Assembly: GCA_023256355.1 (NCBI GenBank)
Contig: JAGDXJ010000038.1
Location: 1 to 34,857, forward strand
Length of the DNA: 34,857 nt
Origin: Nitrososphaerales archaeon
GTDB taxonomy: Archaea; Thermoproteota; Nitrososphaeria; Conexivisphaerales; UBA164
Reading direction: 5' to 3'
Under the pieces are notes generated by a model. That model ran no database searches and was not told where the DNA came from. It saw only the letters and a list, made by a program, of their open reading frames with translations. Shown here one piece after another: positions 8,914 to 18,551 of the stretch (positions within the stretch are counted from its first letter, which is position 1; each line of letters begins with the position of its first letter). The translations under genes were made by a program, and so were the position numbers.

Positions 8914-9933
8914 ATGAAATACAGGATAGCCTGGATGAAAGGAGATGGTATAGGACCTGAAATTTCTGATGCTGCAATCAGGGTGCTAACTCTTTTAGGA
9001 GATATTTACGGTATAAATTGGGAATTAAATTTTTACGAGATGGGGGATGAAACAAAAAAGAAATATGGTACAGCTTTACCTGAAGAAACGATTGAAGGAA
9101 TAAAATCGTCAGATCTGGCTATCAAGGGGCCAGTTGGTGAAACAGCATTTGAAAGCATAGTTACGCTGCGCCTTATTTTAGATCTTTACGCCAACATACG
9201 TCCAGCAAGAAGCTATAAAGGGGTTCCATCAGTTAAGCCTATAGATGTCGTAATAGTCAGGGAAAATACAGAAGATCTTTACAAAGGAATAGAATTTAAA
9301 ATAAACGACACAGCAGTAGCGTTGAAAATATTTTCAGAAAAGGGCACAAAAAGAATAGCCAGAATAGCTGCAATGTACGCGCTTAACAGAAAAAAGAAGG
9401 TAACCATAGTGCACAAGGCAAACGTAATGCGTATCACGGATGGCTTTTTTAGAGATATCGCGAGACAAGAACTGGAAAAGTTTAGAATTCAAGTTGATGA
9501 AAAATACGTCGATGCCATGAGCATGGCACTCATAAGAAACCCTCAAGATTTTGACGTAATTTTAACTCCTAACGTTTATGGGGATATCCTCAGCGATGAG
9601 GCTGCTCAGATCGCAGGCGGGTTGGGTTTTGCTGGTTCGGCCAATATAGGAGACAGCTTTAACCTTTTTGAACCGGTTCACGGTTCAGCGCCAGACATAG
9701 CAGGTAAAGGCATTGCGAATCCTTATTCTATGTTCAATGTTATTTTAATGGCGCTTGAATATTTATACATTAAGAAAAATGATGTTAACGCACAGAAAGC
9801 GAGCGAGGCTCTTGGGAAATCCATAGAATCTTGCATAAGCAAAGGGTTTTTAACGCCAGATGTAGGGGGTAAGTTTAAAACTGGCGATATCACAAACTAT
9901 CTGGAACAAGAGCTGAAAGCTTATGCCAGATGA
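8914..9933 (+). CDS. leuB: 3-isopropylmalate dehydrogenase (isocitrate/isopropylmalate DH family)
   Basis: WMKGDGIGPEI, YANIRPARSYKGV, VRENTEDLYKGIE, TPNVYGDILSDEAA, EPVHGSAPDIAGKGIANP. Confidence 0.9.
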   Translation: MKYRIAWMKGDGIGPEISDAAIRVLTLLGDIYGINWELNFYEMGDETKKKYGTALPEETIEGIKSSDLAIKGPVGETAFESIVTLRLILDLYANIRPARSYKGVPSVKPIDVVIVRENTEDLYKGIEFKINDTAVALKIFSEKGTKRIARIAAMYALNRKKKVTIVHKANVMRITDGFFRDIARQELEKFRIQVDEKYVDAMSMALIRNPQDFDVILTPNVYGDILSDEAAQIAGGLGFAGSANIGDSFNLFEPVHGSAPDIAGKGIANPYSMFNVILMALEYLYIKKNDVNAQKASEALGKSIESCISKGFLTPDVGGKFKTGDITNYLEQELKAYAR

Positions 9934-10534
9934 CATAGAAACGATGAAGAACAGGCTAAAGGAGATTAACGGTGAGCTTGACAAGCTTATGCAGGAAGTA
10001 AAAGAACTTAAGGTACAAAGAGAACAAGTAACTTATGAATTATCGAAGATCAAGGTGCCTAACATAAGAGTAAATGAAGAAGAGATAAAAAGGCTTGAAA
10101 GCCTTTTGAAAAGGCTTGATGATGAAGTTCAAACAAAGGTTCTTAAGCCCGATGAAGAAAGAAGAATTTTTGAAAGAATCAAAGAAACGGAAAAAAGGTT
10201 GAGCGGCTTAAGGTCTGTAAAAAGTTCTCTTGATAAAAGCCAGGAACTTAGAAACAGGCTTAACGAGATAAAGAAAAGGTTAAGTGAACTCCATGAGCTC
10301 ATAGAGCCGCTTTTAAAAGAAAAAGAAAAGCTAAAGAACGAAATGCAGAAGCAAATAATTCTGGAAAAGTTAAGGAGGTATAAAGAAAAAGAGAAGGAAA
10401 AAGGATACAACATAAACTTAAAGTTTGAAAAAATAAACAAAAATGAAGTAAAAGAAGCAATAAAAAAGAAACTTGAAAAAGGCGAACCTGTATCTCTGGA
10501 AGAATTGAAGGTGCTTTATGATGAAAGACAGTAA
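9923..10534 (+). CDS. Long coiled-coil protein (possibly COG1340-like)
   Basis: Heptad-rich, Lys/Glu/Leu-rich along nearly the whole length; overlaps both neighbours by a few nt. Confidence 0.7.
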   Translation: MPDDIETMKNRLKEINGELDKLMQEVKELKVQREQVTYELSKIKVPNIRVNEEEIKRLESLLKRLDDEVQTKVLKPDEERRIFERIKETEKRLSGLRSVKSSLDKSQELRNRLNEIKKRLSELHELIEPLLKEKEKLKNEMQKQIILEKLRRYKEKEKEKGYNINLKFEKINKNEVKEAIKKKLEKGEPVSLEELKVLYDERQ

Positions 10535-11114
10535 GGTGCTCTCATTTGACCTTTGTGGAACTTTAAACGAATGTCAAGTTTACAACAGTATGTGGTATGA
10601 AGTTCTGCCTGAAATGTATGCTGAGTTAAACGGTATAAGCTTTGAGGAGGCAAAAAATGAGCTAATCAAAGCATACAATCAGCTCGGTCCTAATAGGCTC
10701 GAATGGTACCTTCCAAGTTACTGGATAAATAAATTCGGTTTAAACTATCAGGAGTTTCTGAAAAAATGCAGAAACATAAAGGTTAGCGTTCCTTCAAATT
10801 TAAATAAACTAAAAGGGAAATACAGGCTTATTCTTTCTACCAACGTTTCGAAAGAAGTTCTTGAATTTTCTCTTTTGAACAGCGTTTTTGACTACATTTA
10901 TTCTTCTGTTGACATGGGATACCCAAAAAAAGATGAAAGGTTCTGGAAAGAAGTAATCAAAAATGAAAACCTGCGACCACACGAACTAATACATTTCGGT
11001 GATGATTATGTTTATGACTACCTTATTCCTTCATCTCTTGGTGCTAGAAGCAAGCTTTCAAACGTAAACAATTTGGGTTTTAACGTTTTTTACATGCTGG
11101 GAATTAGGCTTTAG
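10518..11114 (+). CDS. HAD-superfamily hydrolase-like protein
   Basis: SFDLCGTLN (motif I, second Asp replaced), LILSTNVSKEV (motif II), KKDERFWKEV (motif III), HFGDDYVYDY (motif IV). Confidence 0.8.
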   Translation: MMKDSKVLSFDLCGTLNECQVYNSMWYEVLPEMYAELNGISFEEAKNELIKAYNQLGPNRLEWYLPSYWINKFGLNYQEFLKKCRNIKVSVPSNLNKLKGKYRLILSTNVSKEVLEFSLLNSVFDYIYSSVDMGYPKKDERFWKEVIKNENLRPHELIHFGDDYVYDYLIPSSLGARSKLSNVNNLGFNVFYMLGIRL

Positions 11115-11140
11115 ACTAATTTTTTTATTATCAAAGGCAT

Positions 11141-11150
11141 ATTTATAAAG
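11141..11150 (+). promoter_or_regulatory. TATA box of HMG-CoA synthase gene
   Basis: ATTTATAAAG about 26 nt before ATG 11172. Confidence 0.6.
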
Positions 11151-11171
11151 CCAATCATTTTTGTTGTATAT

Positions 11172-12194
11172 ATGCGTCTGAATTCAGCCATACTGGGTTA
11201 CGGTGCTTACGTTCCGAAGTACAGGATAAGCACAGAAGAAATAGCAAGGATTTGGGTTGGTGAAGGATCTGGTCCTAACAGGATGAAAGCGGTAGCTTCC
11301 TACGACGAAGACGCGTTAACAATGGCTTACGAAGCAGCTTCGATAGCTCTAAAAATGGCAAACTATCCTGAGATAGAGGCTATACTGGTTGGATCTGAAT
11401 CAAAGCCATATGCTGTAAAACCAATGGGTTCTGTTTTGAGCGACATTCTCGGCTTTAACAAGATACTGGGCGTTGACCTTGAGTTTGCATGTAAAGGTGG
11501 TACAGAAGCGGTTCAGATGATAAGCGGCATGATAACATCAGGAGTCATAAAACACGGTCTTGCGATAGGATCTGATACCGCACAGGGTAGACCATCTGAT
11601 GATCTGGAATATACAGCGGCTAGCGGTGCAGGTGCAGTAGTGCTAGGCCAGCCAAACGGTAAAGAAATAGCTAAGATAACTCATTCAGTAACTTTTGTTA
11701 CAGATACTCCGGACTTTTGGAGAAGGCCAAAAGAGCATTATCCGATGCATCTTGGAAGGTTCACCGGCGAACCGGCATACTTTACCCATATCATGTCAAG
11801 CGTTAAACTCTTGTTTGAAGAAACAGGGTATAAGCCATCAGACTTTAATTATGCAATATTCCATCAACCAAATCCAAAGTTTCCAGTAGAAGTAGGTAAA
11901 AGACTCGGGTTCAAGGATGAACAGTTGAAACCAGGACTGCTTAATGACGAGCTGGGTAATTCTTATTCCGCAAACACGCTGGTGGCTCTGAGCGTCGTAC
12001 TCGACGTTTCAAAACCAGGAGACAAGATTCTTTTATCAAGTTTCGGCAGCGGCGCTGGAAGCGACACTTTTGTAATAGAGGTTGTATCAAAAGCAGACGA
12101 TGACGATTATATACCTTTGCGCGAAAAGTTAAAGAATTATGTGGAGATTGATTACGCGACTTATTCAAAGTGGAGGAATAAAATAATAAGGTGA
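11172..12194 (+). CDS. Hydroxymethylglutaryl-CoA synthase (archaeal)
   Basis: GYGAYVPKYRISTEEIARIWG-like start, DLEFACKGGTEAVQ, FHQPNPKFP, GNSYSANTLVALS; followed by thiolase and DUF35. Confidence 0.95.
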   Translation: MRLNSAILGYGAYVPKYRISTEEIARIWVGEGSGPNRMKAVASYDEDALTMAYEAASIALKMANYPEIEAILVGSESKPYAVKPMGSVLSDILGFNKILGVDLEFACKGGTEAVQMISGMITSGVIKHGLAIGSDTAQGRPSDDLEYTAASGAGAVVLGQPNGKEIAKITHSVTFVTDTPDFWRRPKEHYPMHLGRFTGEPAYFTHIMSSVKLLFEETGYKPSDFNYAIFHQPNPKFPVEVGKRLGFKDEQLKPGLLNDELGNSYSANTLVALSVVLDVSKPGDKILLSSFGSGAGSDTFVIEVVSKADDDDYIPLREKLKNYVEIDYATYSKWRNKIIR

Positions 12195-13336
12195 TAAAGA
12201 TGTCAAAAGTATATATAAAATCTGTAGGTGTAGTACCTGTAGGGGAACACTGGAACAAATCACTTACAGACCTTATGGTTGAGGCTTCGCTTAACGCCTT
12301 AAAAAATGCAGGAAACGTGAAGATAGACAGAATAGTTGTGGGAAACATGATGTCCGGTTACTTAAATAATCAGGAACATCTGGGGGCGCTTTTAGCAAGC
12401 GCGCTGGGAATGAAAGGTACTGACGCTCTAAAAGTGGAAGCCGCATGCGGGTCAGGCGGTATGGCGGTTCATGAAGGTTATGTTTCGGTAAAATCAGGTG
12501 AATTTGAAAATGTACTTGTGGTTGGAGTTGAGAAGATGAAAGATACAGATACATCAGTTTTGACTAAGGCTTTGGCTATGGCGGAAAGCGCAGAGTTTAC
12601 TCAAGTGGTTGGAGCATCTTTTATATCCCTTAATGCTTTGTTGATGAAGATGTACATGAACAGGTACAACGTTCAGGAAGAGTATTTGGACAACTTCCCG
12701 GTGATAGCACACAAAAATGCAGTTACTGCGCCGCACGCACAGTTCAGGAAAGCCTTTACTCTTGAAGACGTAAAACGGTCTCCTTATCTTGCTGAACCCA
12801 TAAGGCTTTTGAGCAGCGCCCCTTCGAGCGATGGCGCGGCAGCTGTTGTGTTGAGCTCGAAACCTTCAGATGTGGAGATTCTAGCCTCAGAAGTTTCTAC
12901 CAATGAGCTGATACTGTCGCAGAGGGAAAACCCTCTCAGGTTTGAAGCTACAGAAAAGGCTTTCAAAAAAGCTGTAGAAAAATCCAGTATAGATCCCGCT
13001 AAAGTAGATTTTCTTGAAATTCACGATGCTTTCCCGATTGTAGCGGCATTAAGCCTGGAAGCTATGGGATATTCAGAGGAAGGCAAAGCCGGTTATGATG
13101 CGGCAAAAGGTAAATACAATTTTGAAGGGGACCTGCCTATACTGACTTTTGGAGGGCTTAAAGCGAGAGGCCACCCAGTAGGTGGTACGGGAGCATACCA
13201 AGTTGCTGAAGCTTATATGCAGCTTTCGGGAACTGCAGGCAAAAATCAGGTACAGGGAGCAAAGGTTGGAATTACGCAAAACGTTGGTGGAGTAGATACA
13301 ACTTCTGTAGTTCATGTCATGAGGAGGGTGAGCTAA
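12191..13336 (+). CDS. Thiolase family acetyl-CoA C-acetyltransferase (archaeal HMGCS-associated); ATG at 12200 is an alternative start
   Basis: VEAACGSGGMAVHEGY, EIHDAFPIVAALSLEAMGY, GGLKARGHPVGGTGAYQVAEA. Confidence 0.93.
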   Translation: MIKMSKVYIKSVGVVPVGEHWNKSLTDLMVEASLNALKNAGNVKIDRIVVGNMMSGYLNNQEHLGALLASALGMKGTDALKVEAACGSGGMAVHEGYVSVKSGEFENVLVVGVEKMKDTDTSVLTKALAMAESAEFTQVVGASFISLNALLMKMYMNRYNVQEEYLDNFPVIAHKNAVTAPHAQFRKAFTLEDVKRSPYLAEPIRLLSSAPSSDGAAAVVLSSKPSDVEILASEVSTNELILSQRENPLRFEATEKAFKKAVEKSSIDPAKVDFLEIHDAFPIVAALSLEAMGYSEEGKAGYDAAKGKYNFEGDLPILTFGGLKARGHPVGGTGAYQVAEAYMQLSGTAGKNQVQGAKVGITQNVGGVDTTSVVHVMRRVS

Positions 13337-13337
13337 G

Positions 13338-13727
13338 GTGATACCCATAGCTTATTGGAGAAACAGAAAACTTTATACAAGGCTTATTGGTAGCAGGTGC
13401 AAAAAATGCGGTGCTGAATACTATCCGCCAGTAAAGGTTTGTAAAAAATGTGGATCAGCTGAAATAGAAGAAAAAGAGATGCCAAAGACCGGAACGATAG
13501 TTTCTTTTACAAAACTTACTGAGCCTCCTGTGGACTTTAAAGATTATGCGCCGGTATATCTTGCCATGATAAGGCTGGATAACGGAATACTGGTTTTGGG
13601 ACAGCTGGCAGATGCAGAAAGCGAAGAAATAAAGATAGGAGCTAAAGTTACGGCTACGATCAGAAAATGGACAGAAGACGGACAAAGCGGGATAATTTAT
13701 TACGGCTATAAATTTAAAATAATCTAA
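13338..13727 (+). CDS. DUF35 OB-fold / zinc-ribbon protein, scaffold of the thiolase-HMGCS complex
   Basis: CKKCGAEYYPPVKVCKKCGSAEIEE rubredoxin-like zinc ribbon followed by OB-fold; gene order. Confidence 0.92.
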   Translation: MIPIAYWRNRKLYTRLIGSRCKKCGAEYYPPVKVCKKCGSAEIEEKEMPKTGTIVSFTKLTEPPVDFKDYAPVYLAMIRLDNGILVLGQLADAESEEIKIGAKVTATIRKWTEDGQSGIIYYGYKFKII

Positions 13728-13732
13728 AAAGT

Positions 13733-15649
13733 TTATTTGCACTTTCCGTTATTTTTTGCTTCAGATAGTTCATCCAGGCTTATTATGTATTCTGCATGGC
13801 TCCAGACAAGAGGAGATACAGAAATCGGCCCTCCATCGTATGGATTTATCTGTTCTGAAAGCACCCCAGATCTTTGGCTGTGATCTAAAACCCACTTTAT
13901 AAGAGAAAGCGCTTTTTCACAGTCCCCAGTAGCTATATAATATCTTGATGACCAAAGCGTTGTTATTATCCATGGGTTACCGGGTATTTCTTTGTCGTCC
14001 TTGATTCTTTGATACATATCACCTTCATATCTTGCGAGCCCGCCTGTATTTTTAACCCACAACCGGTTCATTATTACGTCCATGTTGGCCTTTACCTTTG
14101 GGTCTGCTGGATCTTTCATTCCAAACAGAAAAAGGGCCATGTTTTGCGAATCAACCGTAAAATCAGGCCTTCCGTTTATTATTGCCCTTGCATAGTATCC
14201 TTTTTCAGGTGAATAGAAATGTGTTTCATAGGCTGAAGCCATTTTATTTGCGACGCTAAGGTATCTTTCAGAAACGTCATCTTCTTTAAAAACGTTTGCA
14301 AATTTTGAAGCCGCCACAAGAGCTGCATATACTGTAGAAACCGTATATGTATGAATACCAAACCGTTCTTCCCAAAGGTCATAGGATTCTTTTGGAAGCC
14401 CATCTTCGTTAACAAACGAAGCCATAAAGTCTGCAGCTTTTTTAATTAGTTTCTCATACAACGGGAAGAAATATTCAACGTCCAGCGATTTAAGATAATA
14501 CTGCCATAGCGACCAGATCACAAGTGCAGTTTCATCTTCCTGAATTGGTATTATCGGCTTTCCTCCTATTATCCTTGGTATCCAGCTGCTTGCCATGTTA
14601 CCGTCTGGCAAGTATTTGTGGTGAAAATACCCGCTATCGGTAACAGTTGAAAGAGCGAATTCAAAGAACTTTCTAGCAGCGCTAAAATGATATGTTTTTG
14701 TTAAAGCATAAGTAGCTAACGCTGCATCTCTGGGCCAGACATAATAATAACCATCTTTACTTTTTTTAAGAATATCGCTGTCTGAAGATGCCATAATAGC
14801 TCCTTTGTTGTTCATGTGAATTTTTATGATAAATTGTGATTTTCTGAATAAAGAAAGCATATCCTGTGTAGCCTGAATGTTTCTCTTTTCGTTCCAAACC
14901 GTCCAGTAATTTTTTGTTCTTTTATACATATCATTTAGAGCATTAAAGGAAAGCCTTCTCCTGATGGACTGAAGAGAATCAAGGTCTTCCTGTGCTATTA
15001 TAAAGTAATACATTACCTTTGTTTCTTCAGGCAATAAAAACATAGTATGTCCTATTACAGAATCTACAGAACCTATAGCTACAGCATTAAACGACAGTTT
15101 CCCATCTTCAGCATCCTTCCAAGTCCCTTCATAACCGTCAAACCCCTTGATTCCAACTGCGTACTGATCAATGCTGTTTCCGTACTGATCAAGAGTTGAC
15201 ACTAAAAAAAGCCTTTTGTTCTTGTAATGAATTATAGAATTTAAATGCGGTTCATAAAAAGCAGTATCACCTATGTCGTTTCCGTATATATAAAAATCCT
15301 GATGGAAGAACAGTTTTATCTCCAGTGAAGCGTTACCTTTGTTTGTTATGGTAATCTTTTTTGAATAAACATCATCGTAAATATCCACAAAATCATTGTT
15401 TACTATTTCCAGTGGATTTATGGATAATTTAACTTCAGTTACCATAGTATCATCTAAATAATCCATGTTAGTTATGATATCATGCGTTATCCACTTAAAC
15501 CCCCCATCTACAGCTAAACCAAACCTAAACGGATGTCCAACTGCATGATTTTCAGCCTGATCGTGAGCGTAGTAAAGATCTACTATTCTGTAGTCTTTAT
15601 CAAAGCTTAACAGAAGTCTATTGTTACCTATTGGTAGAAAACGAACCAT
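13733..15649 (-). CDS. Glycoside hydrolase family 15 (glucoamylase or trehalase type), no evident signal peptide
   Basis: YYYVWPRDAALATYAL, PKESYDLWEERFGIHTYTVSTVYAAL, LSEQINPYDGGPISVSPLVWSHAEYI. Confidence 0.9.
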   Translation of the reverse strand: MVRFLPIGNNRLLLSFDKDYRIVDLYYAHDQAENHAVGHPFRFGLAVDGGFKWITHDIITNMDYLDDTMVTEVKLSINPLEIVNNDFVDIYDDVYSKKITITNKGNASLEIKLFFHQDFYIYGNDIGDTAFYEPHLNSIIHYKNKRLFLVSTLDQYGNSIDQYAVGIKGFDGYEGTWKDAEDGKLSFNAVAIGSVDSVIGHTMFLLPEETKVMYYFIIAQEDLDSLQSIRRRLSFNALNDMYKRTKNYWTVWNEKRNIQATQDMLSLFRKSQFIIKIHMNNKGAIMASSDSDILKKSKDGYYYVWPRDAALATYALTKTYHFSAARKFFEFALSTVTDSGYFHHKYLPDGNMASSWIPRIIGGKPIIPIQEDETALVIWSLWQYYLKSLDVEYFFPLYEKLIKKAADFMASFVNEDGLPKESYDLWEERFGIHTYTVSTVYAALVAASKFANVFKEDDVSERYLSVANKMASAYETHFYSPEKGYYARAIINGRPDFTVDSQNMALFLFGMKDPADPKVKANMDVIMNRLWVKNTGGLARYEGDMYQRIKDDKEIPGNPWIITTLWSSRYYIATGDCEKALSLIKWVLDHSQRSGVLSEQINPYDGGPISVSPLVWSHAEYIISLDELSEAKNNGKCK

Positions 15650-15779
15650 ATAGCAGTTTATAGATTACATTACTTTAAAACTCTTATTGTTGGTTAAGTT
15701 GTGTGCAGGTAAAAATGTTTTAACATCTAGATAAAATTTTCATAAAAACAAATAAGCGTGCACCATAAACAGCATTATC

Positions 15780-17570
15780 GTGTTAAAATATAACGAATGG
15801 TTAATAACTAACAAAAAAGGTAGTTACGCTTCGTCATCATCAACATTTGCAAACCTCAGAACTTATCACGGGCTTTGTGTTAAAAGGGATCAGAATAATT
15901 ATGAAGGAAAAGTTTTACTTTCAAAGCTTTATGAAGAATTTGAAATAAATGGTAAAAGCTACAGCATTGATACCAATTATTATTTAGACACCATACATCC
16001 AGAAGGGTTTAAGCATTTGATAGATTTTAACCACGATCAATTTCCATGGTTTGAATTTGACGTAGCTGATTCTTTAATAACCAAATCGCTTGTCATTGAC
16101 CCGGATAAAGACTGGCTTGTGATCAGGTATGAATTTATAGGCCGGTTGCCCGATAAGATTTACTTGCATCCTCTTTTTGCTTTTAGAAGCTTTCACTTAG
16201 CTTTGAGGAAGAGAGAAATAAACATGAAAACATTTCAATCAGAAAACGGATACAGCTTTAGGATAGGAGATGATTTTGTTACTATCTATGTCAAAGGTAA
16301 TTTTATAAAAGATAGCACATGGTTCTATAATTTTCTTTATCCGATAGATAAGGAAAGAGGTTCAAATTGCGTTGAGGACCTTTATCACGAAGGATATTTT
16401 GTTATAAAGCCCATAGAGAATTTTCTTGAAGTAAAAATATCATGCGAAGAAGCAGAGCCTCAAAATTTTGAAGTTATAAAAAGAAGGATGTTATCGAACA
16501 GGTCTTCTTTTAAAGGCGAACTTAACGGCGTTGCAAAGGCTTCAACGTCTTTTTTGCTGTACGATGATGTAATAGCTGGGTTTTACTGGTTCGGACCATG
16601 GACAAGAGACACGATGATCTCTTTACCGGGTCTGCTGCTCGTTACAAAAAGGTTCAAAATCGCTAAAAACATACTAGAAAAATATTCAAGGCTTGCAGAA
16701 AAAGGAATATTACCTGTATCATTGGTTGATCCTAACAACATAGCTTCAGCCGATTCTTCCTTATGGTTTATTTATGCCCTTTACAAATATTATATCTACA
16801 CTGGTGACAAAAATACATTAAAAAAGTTATTACCTTCAGCAGTTTCTGTTTTGAATGCTTACATAAAAGGCAATGATTTTTTCGAAATTAAAGGTTCTTT
16901 AATCTACGTTAAAAAGCCTCAATTGACCTGGATGGATGCAAGAACAGGCAATACCATCTTTACACCCAGGACCGGTATACCGGTTGAAGTCAATGCCCTC
17001 TGGTACAATGCGTTAGCAACTTTAGACTATTTTTCTAAAGAGTTAAGTATTAACATGCCTGAGTACGTCAAAACGCTTCAACAAAAGGTTAAAGAAGAGT
17101 TCATTCAGAAATTTGTTCGCGGAAATAAAGTTTTGGATACTGTCGAACCAGAAGATGATAGTTTGAGGCCTAATTTTATAATTGCCTTTTCTTTGCCTTT
17201 TCCTGTTTTGGACAATTTTTCGGACTATAAAAAAGTGGTGGACGACAAGCTGTTAACTCCTTTCGGTCTTAGATCTCTTTCCCCTGATGATCCAAATTAT
17301 ATCGGAAAGTATGAAGGCGATCGATACCAGAGAGATCGCGCATACCATAACGGTTCTGTATGGCCATGGTTAGCTGGTCCTTATATAACAGCGTCGGTTA
17401 GAAGTGAAAACGAGAAAGAGACCTTGTACGAATATTTTAAACCGCTGATTAAAATGAAAATGATCCCAGAAATATTTGATGGAAATGAACCTCATATACC
17501 TCGTGGCTGTATAATGCAAGCATGGAGTTATGGCGAGATTTTAAGGGCATATGCTGAAGACCTTACTTAA
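15780..17570 (+). CDS. Glycogen debranching enzyme (amylo-alpha-1,6-glucosidase type, GH133); GTG start
   Basis: NKKGSYASSSSTFANLRTYHGL N-terminal motif; GPWTRDTMISLPGLLL; WMDARTG; RDRAYHNGSVWPWLAGPY. Confidence 0.9.
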   Translation: MLKYNEWLITNKKGSYASSSSTFANLRTYHGLCVKRDQNNYEGKVLLSKLYEEFEINGKSYSIDTNYYLDTIHPEGFKHLIDFNHDQFPWFEFDVADSLITKSLVIDPDKDWLVIRYEFIGRLPDKIYLHPLFAFRSFHLALRKREINMKTFQSENGYSFRIGDDFVTIYVKGNFIKDSTWFYNFLYPIDKERGSNCVEDLYHEGYFVIKPIENFLEVKISCEEAEPQNFEVIKRRMLSNRSSFKGELNGVAKASTSFLLYDDVIAGFYWFGPWTRDTMISLPGLLLVTKRFKIAKNILEKYSRLAEKGILPVSLVDPNNIASADSSLWFIYALYKYYIYTGDKNTLKKLLPSAVSVLNAYIKGNDFFEIKGSLIYVKKPQLTWMDARTGNTIFTPRTGIPVEVNALWYNALATLDYFSKELSINMPEYVKTLQQKVKEEFIQKFVRGNKVLDTVEPEDDSLRPNFIIAFSLPFPVLDNFSDYKKVVDDKLLTPFGLRSLSPDDPNYIGKYEGDRYQRDRAYHNGSVWPWLAGPYITASVRSENEKETLYEYFKPLIKMKMIPEIFDGNEPHIPRGCIMQAWSYGEILRAYAEDLT

Positions 17571-17599
17571 AGCAAAAACGTTATTTTATGGGCACAGAC

Positions 17600-18451
17600 C
17601 TAGAAAGATATGTTTTTAATATCAAATCTGAAAGAATAAGTCCCTTCATATTCAGTTTTAACAGCAAAAAGGCTTCCCCCAAGGTCATCCGGTGAATCTG
17701 CAGAGGTTATGAACAAGGTCTTAAGGTCTTTGTCCCCAAAATTGCACGAAGATGTATTTTTTGCTGGGACTTTTATTTCAATCAGTTTTTTATTTTCATC
17801 TGGATTCCAGCGAATTACCTTACCCCCTCCCCACATAGCTACCCAAAGCATGCCTTCTTTATCAATTGTCATGCCATCAGGAACGCCTTCTTCATTTTTT
17901 AAATCAGCAGCAACTCCTGCATATTTTAGGTTCATCATTCTGTCATATTCATACGTCGTTACCTTTTTTGTCGGTGAATCTATAATGTAAAAAACTTTCT
18001 TTTTTGTGTTCCATGCGAGGCCGTTTGAAATTGTCATTTTTTCCAAAATTTTTTTGAAATTCTTACCGTTAAAAGAATAAAGAGATCCAATCGGTCTTTT
18101 TTGATCAAGATCCATTGTGCCAATAATTATTAAACCATCGGGGCTAACTTTTCCGTCGTTAAACCTTGTATTAATGTTGTTTTCTACTTCTGCTAATTTT
18201 TTTACCTCTTTACCGTTATCTATAAGATAGAGCGAATGACCAGCGCTAGCAATTATTTCTTCTTTATTTGTTAAAAAAACGGCTGACACCATTTCCGGCA
18301 TATCGATGTGCGTTATTTCTTCTCCAAAAGTCCTTGATGTATAAATTTTTTTGTCCTCTATGTCAACCCAGTAAATCAAATCTTTTATCTCGTCGTATAT
18401 AGGACCTTCCCCTAGCTTGTTTATCTTTCTGTAAATTGTCTTTACTTCCAA
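17600..18451 (-). CDS. SMP-30 / gluconolactonase / regucalcin family lactonase
   Basis: LGEGPIYDEIKDLIYWVDIEDKKIY, NDGKVSPDG, SNGLAWNTKKKVFYIIDS. Confidence 0.88.
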   Translation of the reverse strand: MEVKTIYRKINKLGEGPIYDEIKDLIYWVDIEDKKIYTSRTFGEEITHIDMPEMVSAVFLTNKEEIIASAGHSLYLIDNGKEVKKLAEVENNINTRFNDGKVSPDGLIIIGTMDLDQKRPIGSLYSFNGKNFKKILEKMTISNGLAWNTKKKVFYIIDSPTKKVTTYEYDRMMNLKYAGVAADLKNEEGVPDGMTIDKEGMLWVAMWGGGKVIRWNPDENKKLIEIKVPAKNTSSCNFGDKDLKTLFITSADSPDDLGGSLFAVKTEYEGTYSFRFDIKNISF

Positions 18452-18461
18452 TTCGTTTATT

Positions 18462-18491
18462 TTTAAGCTTTAACGTAGATTTAAGCTTTAA
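18462..18491. repeat. Tandem pair of TTTAAGCTTTAA in the lactonase/gluconate-dehydratase divergent promoter region
   Basis: Identical 12-mers at 18462-18473 and 18480-18491. Confidence 0.7.
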
Positions 18492-18551
18492 AAACAATTA
18501 AATAAAATTAAATTAATAACACGTTTATACCAGAATTATAATTATAAAGTC

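Noticed and set aside
10129-10440. Minus-strand Ser/Phe-rich ORF opposite the coiled-coil gene
   Set aside because: Composition is the complement of Lys/Glu-rich codons; artefact.
15715-15726. ATGTTTTAACAT palindrome between GH15 and debranching enzyme
   Set aside because: Short and AT-rich, expected by chance; not reported as an operator.
16971-16984. Perfect palindrome ACCGGTATACCGGT
   Set aside because: Lies inside the debranching enzyme coding sequence (RTGIPVEV) and is explained by codons; no promoter nearby.
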